NCBI GenBank assembly: GCA_029263395.1
Contig: JAJCXO010000276.1
Location: 1 to 36,172, forward strand
Direction: 5' to 3'
DNA length: 36,172 nt
From: Acidobacteriota bacterium
GTDB taxonomy: Bacteria > Acidobacteriota > Thermoanaerobaculia > Multivoradales > J023
Shown here: positions 24,475-31,765 of the stretch, one piece after another
How the letters are laid out: every line of letters begins with the position of its first letter
How positions within the stretch are numbered: position 1 is the stretch's first letter
The notes under the pieces: model-generated
What the model was told of the DNA's origin: nothing
Databases searched by the model: none
Seen by the model: only the letters and a program-made list of their open reading frames with translations
Position numbers and translations under genes: made by a program

Positions 24475-25017
24475 ATGACCGCAACGCAACCTCGCCAAGG
24501 TAGTACCTTCGGCATGACGATCGGATTGATGGCCGTTGTCGGCGGCTTGTGGCTGCTACTCAACTCCATGGAAGTTGGGGTGCCGAGATTCAAAGACCTG
24601 TGGCCGATTCTGTTCATCGCCGCCGGTATCGGATCTCTAGTCGACTACTTTTTCCTCCTGCGTCGGCCGAGCTCGGCAGGTTGGGCGGTGGCGTGGATCG
24701 GTTTTGGTGTGCTCGCGTTTACGTTCACCTTCGACGTTGTCGAAGTCACTACTTTTGGCGTGATCCTCAACTGGTTGCCGAGCTTCCCCTTCATTATCGG
24801 CCTGGCGATGCTCGCCACCTGGCTCGCTGACAAACGACGCAACGACAACTTGATGATCGCCGGCGGTGTCCTCGTTGGCCTCGGTGTCATGGGCTACGCT
24901 GCACGGTTCGACTGGCTGAAGAAGTTCCTGCCGTCGGCACAGATGTTGTGGGCCTTCATCCTATTGGCTGGCGGCGGCTACCTGGTGTGGCGCACGGTGA
25001 TCAAGACGAAGAGCTGA
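24475..25017 (+). CDS. Small multi-pass membrane protein (LiaI/LiaF-TM-like)
   Basis: 180 aa from the ATG at 24475, with AAAGGAGA about 6 nt upstream. The longer frame back to 24199 is antisense to the PLP enzyme and has no ribosome-binding site. Hydrophobic segments: about 13-30 ('MTIGLMAVVGGLWLLLNS'), 38-60 ('LWPILFIAAGIGSLVDYFFL'), 69-100, 105-120, 130-145 and 155-170. The 'WPILFIAAGIGSLVDYFF' pair of helices resembles the LiaI/LiaF-like transmembrane region (DUF5668). The C-terminal DUF2154 domain of LiaF itself is missing. It is probably an inner-membrane protein with envelope-stress flavour; the function is not known. Confidence 0.75.
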   Translation: MTATQPRQGSTFGMTIGLMAVVGGLWLLLNSMEVGVPRFKDLWPILFIAAGIGSLVDYFFLLRRPSSAGWAVAWIGFGVLAFTFTFDVVEVTTFGVILNWLPSFPFIIGLAMLATWLADKRRNDNLMIAGGVLVGLGVMGYAARFDWLKKFLPSAQMLWAFILLAGGGYLVWRTVIKTKS

Positions 25018-25043
25018 CAGACCAAGCGCCAGCTGGTCATCGT

Positions 25044-26561
25044 TCAGAACGGCAAGATCAACTGGCCGGCAGACGGGTGAAGTCTGCCGGCGGCTCTGCC
25101 GGTTAGAAGCTCGTTACCACCGGGCCAATCGAAGGTTTCGAGCGGCTCCGGCGGACGGATACCATCACCCTGGGCATAATCAACCCCAATCGTCTCCAAC
25201 CGACGCAACACAGTATCGTTTTCGACCGACTCAGCGACCGTCCGTTTGCCCAAAACTCGGCCGATCTCCACGATCGAACGAATCACCGCCAGGTCGAAAC
25301 GATCATCAGCTAGGCCCCGGACAAACAGACCGTCGATCTTGAGAAAATCGACCGGCAGTTTTTTGAGATAAGCAAACGACGAGAATCCGGTGCCGAAGTC
25401 ATCGAGCGCAAAGCGACATCCCAACGAGCGCAGAGTCTCCAGGAAGTGAGTCGCCAGCGCCAGGTTGGCTATCGCCGCAGTTTCGGTGATCTCGAAACAG
25501 ACCTTGTGAGGTGGAATCTGAGTCTCCTCGAACTGGCGCAAGACGAAACGCAAGAAGTCGAGATCACCCAAGGATTGTCCAGAAAGATTGATCGAGCAGA
25601 GCGGGACTTGCCCCGGGTTGCTACGTACCCAGTCGAATGCCGACCTCAACACCCACTCGTCGAGACGGGTGGCAATCTGGTAACGCTCGGCAGCTGGCAT
25701 GAAGGCGTCGGGCGAGATGCGGTGGCCGGCCTCATCTTCCATCCGCAACAAGAACTCGACAAAACCCTCTGATCCGGGGGATCGCTGGATGCCGACAATT
25801 GGCTGGTAGTCGAGATAGAAGCGATTCTCTTCCAGCGCCCGCCGGATACGGTTGACCCAGCGCATCTCACCGGAGCGTCTGACCAGCTCCGCGTCGTCGA
25901 GCCGGTAGACGTGAATCCGATGACGCCCCCCATCCTTGGCGACGTAACAGGCGGAATCAGCAGCTCGTAGCAGACCGCTGGCGCTATCACTGGTCTCGTC
26001 GATCGACACCAGCCCGACGCTGGCTCCGACAGCAAACCGTTTACCCTGCCACAAAAAGCGGAAGCCCTCGATCCGTCGTAACAACCCTTCAGCGATTTGC
26101 CGCGCTCTGACCAGGCTACAGTTTTCGAGCAACAACCCAAACTCATCTCCGCCCAACCGAGCTACGGTGTGGTGATCCGTAGCAACCTCGGGTTGGGCCA
26201 CCTCGTCGCACAATTCGCCCGCCAACTGGCGCAACAGTTCATCACCGGCAACATGACCACACCGGTCATTGATGATTTTGAACTGATCGAGATCCATGTA
26301 ACACAGAGCGTGCTCCCGACTATGCTCTCGAGCATCCTGGAGCAAATACTCGAGACGATTTTCGAACTCATAACGATTGAGCAGCCCGGTCAGCGCATCG
26401 TGACTAGCCTGATAGGAGAGCATCTCGGCCAACTCATTGGCCTCGCCTTCCGCCAAGCGACGCTCAACCAACGCACGCTGCAACCGATCGTGAGTCCGCA
26501 ACGAAGGCCTGTGGGCCAGTGGCTCGTCGCGCTGATCGGCAGTGCCGATGAGCTCACTCAT
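25044..26561 (-). CDS. Cytosolic GGDEF-EAL protein (c-di-GMP turnover)
   Basis: 505 aa from the ATG at 26561; a TTG at 26591 would add 10 residues. No membrane segment is seen. After an N-terminal helix (about 20-50, coiled-coil-like) comes a diguanylate cyclase domain ('HDALTGLLNRYEFENRL', 'YMDLDQFKIIND') with intact signature 'RLGGDEF'. No RxxD inhibitory site is seen five residues upstream. The C-terminal phosphodiesterase domain has the signature as 'VEFLLRM' (EFL in place of EAL), with 'INLSGQSL', 'FEITET', 'DDFGTGFSS', 'KIDG', 'VAESVEN' and 'YAQG', so the metal and catalytic acids appear kept. Both activities are plausible, and it would set cyclic di-GMP levels. It is convergent with the membrane protein gene (26-bp gap) and transcribed alone. 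No input domain is recognisable. Confidence 0.9.
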   Translation of the reverse strand: MSELIGTADQRDEPLAHRPSLRTHDRLQRALVERRLAEGEANELAEMLSYQASHDALTGLLNRYEFENRLEYLLQDAREHSREHALCYMDLDQFKIINDRCGHVAGDELLRQLAGELCDEVAQPEVATDHHTVARLGGDEFGLLLENCSLVRARQIAEGLLRRIEGFRFLWQGKRFAVGASVGLVSIDETSDSASGLLRAADSACYVAKDGGRHRIHVYRLDDAELVRRSGEMRWVNRIRRALEENRFYLDYQPIVGIQRSPGSEGFVEFLLRMEDEAGHRISPDAFMPAAERYQIATRLDEWVLRSAFDWVRSNPGQVPLCSINLSGQSLGDLDFLRFVLRQFEETQIPPHKVCFEITETAAIANLALATHFLETLRSLGCRFALDDFGTGFSSFAYLKKLPVDFLKIDGLFVRGLADDRFDLAVIRSIVEIGRVLGKRTVAESVENDTVLRRLETIGVDYAQGDGIRPPEPLETFDWPGGNELLTGRAAGRLHPSAGQLILPF

Positions 26562-26888
26562 AGCTAGGCTTTTTGACAGATGTCGACACAAGGAGTCGAC
26601 CTGACCGGCCTACAACCCTCACTCTGCTGTCCATCGCTGTTACCCCATCGCGGTTGACCCATCGTATGTAAGCCCTATCTTACACATACCAGAGAGTGCG
26701 GCGACGATGACGGGGTGTTCGCACCAAATCCGTTATATAGAACAATTCGAACAACGGGTCAGGTCGACTCTAGGCCCAATGCAAGCGGCTTGCCCACCCA
26801 ATCGGATATAGCTTATTATCTATATACCGAGTCTCTTCATCGAGTTGGCCACTTCACCACGATCATGCCTCCCAGCTGCGAGGAGCTT
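26562..26888. other. Divergent intergenic region
   Basis: It separates the GGDEF-EAL gene (-) from the large di-heme gene (+). It contains two promoter-like pairs on the plus strand and the inverted repeat TGTAAG/CTTACA, listed separately. The long frame of the plus gene stays open back to 26715 but without a start signal. Confidence 0.5.
26654..26684 (+). promoter_or_regulatory. Possible promoter with overlapping inverted repeat
   Basis: TTGACC (26654-26659), 16 bp, TATCTT (26676-26681). The inverted repeat TGTAAG (26667-26672) and CTTACA (26679-26684), separated by 6 bp, overlaps the -10 element, so a repressor could bind there. A second possible pair is TTGCCC (26790-26795), 18 bp, TATTAT (26814-26819). 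No experimental support. Confidence 0.4.
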
Positions 26889-29800
26889 ATGAAACAAGTC
26901 TCTGGAATTGCTGCCGCTGCTTGCCTCACCTTGACTGGAATCGCCACCGCCCAGGGATTCCCCAACGTCGCGCAAACTCCCGGCGCTATTTTGAGCGGCC
27001 TCAACGCGCCCCAGCAGGGCCGCTTGGCGATCATCGCCTACCACAACGGCCTTCTCTTTACGATCCCCGAACAACCGTCGAGCCAGCCTGGCTCCGACTT
27101 TCAGGTCCGGACGTGGGACATCTCCGACCCCGCCAATCCTGCCATTCTCGACAGCCTGGGCATCACCCCGCAGCCGGTCAACGCCCACGGCTACTTCAAG
27201 AGTGGCGACTACCTGGTGATCGGCCCCAACTGGCCGCCGGAAGCTCCTTGGTCGTTCCGCGCCAACGGACCAGGAACGGTTGAGCGGACCGAGTTTCCCG
27301 GTCTGATGGGCCCCGGGGTACGCGGCCAGCTGTTTCAACCGTGGTATGTCGGCGACACTTATTGGAGTTATAACGCGGTGTCCGGCAACGCCTTCATCGA
27401 ATTCGAGGGCACTCGGCTGGCGGAATGGGATCATCTCGGTCTGACCGGCGTCATCGGGCACCCCTTTTTGCTTGGCGACCTGCTGATCTTCGCCTCGGAT
27501 CAAAGCCGCACCGGTGTCGCCACCTACAACGTCAGCGATCCGACCAACCCGGTTTTGCTCGACGTGCTGACCACTGGCGGCCCGGGTGGCTACTGGCCCG
27601 AGCTGTGGGGCGGTGACGGCAAGCTCTACATCGTTTTCCCCTATCGCACCGGCGGTAACGGTTTCCGCATCGTCGACGCCACCGACCCGACGGATCTGCT
27701 GTTTGTCACCGACCGTGCGCTGCCCGGCGAAGAGTCGATGTACATCCAATTCCAGGACGAATTTGCCTTCATGGGCGATCACAAGGTCGATATGCGGACC
27801 TTCGAGTCGGTGCTGCATCTGGACGGCGCCAACGTGGTCCGTCCCAACGACGGCGGCACCGGCGTCAGCACCAGCCAATTCGCCTTGCCGCTCGGCAACC
27901 TGCTGGTGACCGGCGGTATCGGCCCCAATCAAGGCATGGCGATCTGGGCCCATCAAGCGACACCGGACACCCGCGGCCCGTCGGTCGGCTACCACATCCC
28001 GCGGGCTGGACGCTCCAACTACCCGCTCGGCGCTCCGATCAGCGTGCTGATCCACGAGACCCTCGACACCACGACCCTCGTCAACGGCACCACGTTCATC
28101 GTGCGACCCCTCGGCGGTGCGTCGATCCCCGGCCGCCTGATCTACGCGTTCGACGACATCCTGACCTTCACTCCCGACGCCCCGTTACAAGCCGACACCA
28201 CCTATGAGGTTGTACTGCCCGCGGGCGGTATCCAAGACGCTGTCGGCAACGGCATGGAAGCGTATTCCTTCACCTTCTCGACCGGCTCGAGCGTCGGCGG
28301 TAATGCCCCACCCACCGTCCAGACCTTTACCGCGTCGAGTTATCCGGTACCGCCGGGCCAGACCGTCACTTTGGCGGCAACTGCCACCGACCCCGAAACT
28401 GATCCGGTGGAGTATCGCTTCGACTTCGGCGACGGCTCACCGAGTACAGTTTGGTCTAGTGCCGCTTCGGCGCCACACATCTATGCCGACCCAGGTCACT
28501 ACCAGGCCACCGTCCAGGCTCGCGACGACTCCGGCGCGCTCGCTACCGACACCCTGACTGTCACCGTGCTGACACCGCCAGCTGGCCCACTCCCCACCCA
28601 CAGCGCAGAGCTGACTTGCGACGCCACGGGACGACGCCTTTGGACCGTCAACCCCGACAACAACTCGGTGACCGCAATCGATGTCGACAGCCTCGCCAAC
28701 GAACTTGAGGTGGCGGTGTGCGGCGATCCTCGCAGTGTGGCGCAGTCCGCTGCTGGCGAACTCTGGATCACCTGCCATGACGACGACCGCGTCCGTGTGC
28801 TCGATGCCAGCGGCGGCTTTGTCACCGATCTGCTCACCGGTTACGGTAGCGCGCCGATCGGCCTGGCTGTCTCCCCCGACGGCAACACCGTTTACGTCAG
28901 CCTGCAAGGCAGCGGCGAACTGCAGCGATTCAACGCCGCCACCCGCCAACCCACGGGTACACTCACCCTGGGGCCAACGCCGCGCGCGATTGCAGTCAGC
29001 GGCGACGGCACGCGAGTGCTGGTGACCCGTTTCCTGTCGCCCCAACATCACGCCGAGGTTTACGACGTGGATGCCGGCAGCTTCACCCTCACCCGCACCT
29101 TGCGGCTCAATAAGTTCGGCGGCGAAGACAATCGTGACAGTACCGCCTCAGGCCGAGGCGTCGCAAACTACCTGGTCGGCATCACCCTCTCACCCGACGG
29201 CGAGAACGCCTGGGTTGCGTCCAACAAACCCAATGCCGAGCGTGGCCTGTTTTTTGCCGATGATCTCGATCAGGACAACACCGTACGCAACGTGTTGTCC
29301 CAGATCGATCTCACTACCAACACATTGACCGGCGCCATCGACCTCGACAACAGTGATTCCGCCGCCGCCGCCGGTTTCTCACCCCTCGGTGACTATCTTT
29401 TTGTCGCCCTCCAAGGGAATGACGAAATCGTGGTGTTCGACGCGCTGGCTACCGACCCGGCAAATGGCTTCGTCAGCCTCGTCACTCGCCTCGGCGGCGG
29501 TGCGGCCCCCCGGGGCATCTGCGCCGATCCTGTGACCAACCGGGTCTTCGTGAAGAACTTCATGAGCCGTGACGTCACCGCCTTCGAGACCGACGACCTG
29601 TTTCGTTTTGGCGACAAGACCGTCGCCGCCACCGACCTCGCAACGGTCACTACCGAAAACCTTTCCCCCACCGTGCTCAACGGCAAACGTATTTTCTACA
29701 ACGCCAGCGACCCGCGAATGAGCGCCGAGGGTTACATCAGCTGCGCCACTTGCCATCTCGACGGTGGCCACGATGGCCGGGTATGGGACTTCAATGGCCG

Positions 29801-30944
29801 GGGTGAAGGTTTCCGCAATACCACCACCTTGCGAGGACGCAGCGGCATCGCCCATGGCAACGTCCACTGGACTGCCAACTTCGACGAAATCCAGGACTTC
29901 GAAAACGATATCCGTGGTCCCTTCGGTGGTGCAGGCTTCATGGACGATGCCGACTTCGACGCCACCAGCGCCACCCTCGGGCCGCCCAAAACCGGTCTCA
30001 GTACCGACCTCGATGCCCTCGCCGCGTACGTCACGTCGCTGGCCAACGAATCCCTGCCGCGCAGCCCATTTCGCAGTGCCGATGGCATCTTGACTGCCGA
30101 AGCCATAGCCGGACGTTCCGTCTTCCAAAACTCTGGCTGCGCCACCTGCCATGCCGGAGCCAATCTCACCGACAGCACCCTGGGCAGCGCTACCCTGCAC
30201 GATGTCGGGACCTTGCGCACCACCTCGGGACAGCGGTTGGGCGGCCCACTGAACGGCATCGACACGCCTACGCTGCTCGGGGTCTGGAACACCGCACCGT
30301 ATTTCCACGACGGCTCGGCCCCAACCCTGGATGCCGTCTTTCGAGTGGCCGGTGGTGAGATTCTGCAAGCTGAAGACGGCACGGTCTCCGGCGGCGCCAC
30401 TATCACCACCGAATATGTCGACCTCAACAACGATGACACGGTCCACAATCGCGCTTACGTTGGACTCAACAACACCGGCGCACGGGTAACCTGGAGCAAC
30501 GTCGACGGCGGTGCCGGTGGCACCGGAGCGCTCGAGATCCGCTACAGCTCGTGGAACGGCCAGGACATTCAAGTCAGCGTCAACGGTGTGTCACGGACCA
30601 TGACGCTCACCGATCCGGGCAACGATCCCCGGTGGCGCCACACCAACTGGCTGCAGCTCCGAGTTGAAGACGTGACCTTCAACCCTGGTACAACCAACAC
30701 CGTGGCGGTTTTTACCAGCCACGAATTCCCCAACGTCAGCATCGATGACGTGGTGATCTCGACTCCAGACCTGTTGGCCACCGCCCAGCCCCACCGTACC
30801 GTGTTGGCGTTGTCGGCCACCGACCAGGCCAACCTGCTGGCCTATCTGCGTCAGCTCGACGGCCGCGCCGAGGACGGCGCCGAACCTTTGATCTTCGTCG
30901 ATGGCTTCGAGTCGGGAGACACCTCCGCCTGGTCAACTCCTTAG
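26889..30944 (+). CDS. Giant exported di-heme propeller protein
   Basis: 1351 aa from the ATG at 26889 (AGGAG 3 nt upstream), which yields a clean signal peptide 'MKQVSGIAAAACLTLTGIA' ending near TAQG. Order: an N-terminal LVIVD-like propeller region ('QVRTWDISDPANPAILDS'); an Ig-like Big_5 domain ('DTTTLVNGTTFIVRPLGG'); a PKD domain ('VEYRFDFGDGSPSTVW'); a YVTN-type propeller ('PIGLAVSPDGNTVYVSLQGS'); then a di-heme MauG/cytochrome c peroxidase-like region with CATCH at 952-956 and CATCH at 1084-1088, and 'PYFHDGSAPTLDAVF'. Between that motif and the closing helix 'LSATDQANLLAYLRQLDG' a carbohydrate-binding-like domain of about 130 residues is inserted ('GEILQAEDGTVSGGA'). The C-terminus 'FVDGFESGDTSAWS' is a lineage-typical end. 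It is likely periplasmic or extracellular and redox-active; the substrate is unknown. Confidence 0.85.
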   Translation: MKQVSGIAAAACLTLTGIATAQGFPNVAQTPGAILSGLNAPQQGRLAIIAYHNGLLFTIPEQPSSQPGSDFQVRTWDISDPANPAILDSLGITPQPVNAHGYFKSGDYLVIGPNWPPEAPWSFRANGPGTVERTEFPGLMGPGVRGQLFQPWYVGDTYWSYNAVSGNAFIEFEGTRLAEWDHLGLTGVIGHPFLLGDLLIFASDQSRTGVATYNVSDPTNPVLLDVLTTGGPGGYWPELWGGDGKLYIVFPYRTGGNGFRIVDATDPTDLLFVTDRALPGEESMYIQFQDEFAFMGDHKVDMRTFESVLHLDGANVVRPNDGGTGVSTSQFALPLGNLLVTGGIGPNQGMAIWAHQATPDTRGPSVGYHIPRAGRSNYPLGAPISVLIHETLDTTTLVNGTTFIVRPLGGASIPGRLIYAFDDILTFTPDAPLQADTTYEVVLPAGGIQDAVGNGMEAYSFTFSTGSSVGGNAPPTVQTFTASSYPVPPGQTVTLAATATDPETDPVEYRFDFGDGSPSTVWSSAASAPHIYADPGHYQATVQARDDSGALATDTLTVTVLTPPAGPLPTHSAELTCDATGRRLWTVNPDNNSVTAIDVDSLANELEVAVCGDPRSVAQSAAGELWITCHDDDRVRVLDASGGFVTDLLTGYGSAPIGLAVSPDGNTVYVSLQGSGELQRFNAATRQPTGTLTLGPTPRAIAVSGDGTRVLVTRFLSPQHHAEVYDVDAGSFTLTRTLRLNKFGGEDNRDSTASGRGVANYLVGITLSPDGENAWVASNKPNAERGLFFADDLDQDNTVRNVLSQIDLTTNTLTGAIDLDNSDSAAAAGFSPLGDYLFVALQGNDEIVVFDALATDPANGFVSLVTRLGGGAAPRGICADPVTNRVFVKNFMSRDVTAFETDDLFRFGDKTVAATDLATVTTENLSPTVLNGKRIFYNASDPRMSAEGYISCATCHLDGGHDGRVWDFNGRGEGFRNTTTLRGRSGIAHGNVHWTANFDEIQDFENDIRGPFGGAGFMDDADFDATSATLGPPKTGLSTDLDALAAYVTSLANESLPRSPFRSADGILTAEAIAGRSVFQNSGCATCHAGANLTDSTLGSATLHDVGTLRTTSGQRLGGPLNGIDTPTLLGVWNTAPYFHDGSAPTLDAVFRVAGGEILQAEDGTVSGGATITTEYVDLNNDDTVHNRAYVGLNNTGARVTWSNVDGGAGGTGALEIRYSSWNGQDIQVSVNGVSRTMTLTDPGNDPRWRHTNWLQLRVEDVTFNPGTTNTVAVFTSHEFPNVSIDDVVISTPDLLATAQPHRTVLALSATDQANLLAYLRQLDGRAEDGAEPLIFVDGFESGDTSAWSTP

Positions 30945-31204
30945 CGCTTGCTCCTGCGGTCCGAACAGCCTCGAACATCCCTTAGTTAGATCCAATCTAC
31001 AAACGCATCGAGAGTTCGGTCGATCTTGTGGGCTGCGCCGCAGCTCCAGAACTCGCCGGATCTCTTACAGTAAGCCTAAGTCCTTTTGGTGCTATCGGAT
31101 ACGAGATGCAGACAGGTGCGAAGCTCAAGCTCGCTGCTTGCTTGCTCCACAAGACCTCCCTCACCGAGCCGAAAATGGCAAAACTGGACGGGATCTAGTT
31201 AGTT

Positions 31205-31229
31205 AGGGATTCCGATCCCTAGAGGGATC
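31205..31229. repeat. Mutually exclusive hairpins AGGGAT/ATCCCT/AGGGAT
   Basis: AGGGAT (31205-31210), ATCCCT (31215-31220) and AGGGATC (31223-31229). The central arm can pair left (6 bp, loop TCCG) or right (7 bp, as GATCCCT with AGGGATC, 2-nt centre). It lies 45 bp upstream of the blaI -35 box. Confidence 0.6.
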
Positions 31230-31273
31230 ACTGCGCCCCGCCAACCCATTTTCTCCGACCAAGAGATATCCCC

Positions 31274-31321
31274 TTGACGGGCTCCAAAGTGGCCGCTATC
31301 TTAGATGCACAATAAAGTGCA
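31274..31321 (+). promoter_or_regulatory. blaI promoter with putative operator
   Basis: TTGACG (31274-31279), 17 bp, TATCTT (31297-31302) is the best sigma70-like promoter in the window. Directly at the expected start of transcription lies TGCAC (31306-31310), AATAAA, GTGCA (31317-31321), a perfect inverted repeat. Its position suits autorepression by BlaI, although it does not match the TACA/TGTA operators known from staphylococci. Confidence 0.6.
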
Positions 31322-31388
31322 CCCTGCGCGGAAACAAGCATCCGGGCAGACACGAATCAAAACACGGTGCACAGAAGAGGACATCTCG

Positions 31389-31763
31389 ATGAAAGAGCTC
31401 AGTGCGAGAGCCCGACAAGTGTTGGATGTTGTGTACCGGATCGGAGAAGTTTCAGCTGCTGACATTCTGCGCGAAGTGCCGGATGTCCCCAGCTATTCGG
31501 CCGTACGATCCATTTTGCGATCGTTAGAAAAGAAAGGGCTCGTGCAGCATCATGAAAAAGGACTCCGCTACGTCTACCTCCCCACCACCCCTAAGGAGGA
31601 GGCGTCTCGCTCGGCGATGGCACGACTGCTCGACACCTTTTTTGAGGGCTCCCCGGAGTATGCCCTGCAGGCGCTAATGGATGTCTCGCGAGATCGAGAG
31701 ACCAGAATCGACTTCGAGCAACTCGAAAAACTGATCGAAGCTGCGCACAAGGAAGGACGTTAG
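31389..31763 (+). CDS. BlaI/MecI/CopY-family repressor
   Basis: 124 aa from the ATG at 31389 (GAGGAC about 6 nt upstream), the usual length of the family. The winged helix is visible in 'ARQVLDVVYRIGEVSAADIL', 'SYSAVRSILRSLEKKGLV' and the wing 'HHEKGLRYVYLP'. The C-terminal half ('MARLLDTFFEGSPEYALQAL') is the dimerisation region with the protease-sensitive segment. BlaI-type repressors keep their operon off until a membrane M56 peptidase, activated by its ligand, causes their cleavage. The M56 gene starts 2 bp after this stop codon, so the pair is a standard repressor-sensor operon, probably controlled by the palindrome at 31306-31321. Confidence 0.92.
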   Translation: MKELSARARQVLDVVYRIGEVSAADILREVPDVPSYSAVRSILRSLEKKGLVQHHEKGLRYVYLPTTPKEEASRSAMARLLDTFFEGSPEYALQALMDVSRDRETRIDFEQLEKLIEAAHKEGR

Positions 31764-31765
31764 AC

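Larger units (their letters stand above)
30945..31388. other. Intergenic region before blaI
   Basis: No gene is seen. The open frame of blaI extends back to 31305 without a start signal. Palindromes lie at 31205-31229 and the blaI promoter at 31274-31302. The first 250 bp show nothing recognisable. Confidence 0.5.

Noticed and set aside
26820-28055. 411-codon frame antisense to the di-heme gene
   Set aside because: It mirrors the codon bias of the plus-strand gene; translation has no signal peptide or domain, and the sense gene is clearly real.
29379-30572. 397-codon frame antisense to the di-heme gene
   Set aside because: Val/Gly/Glu-rich shadow of the sense heme-binding frame with no motif.
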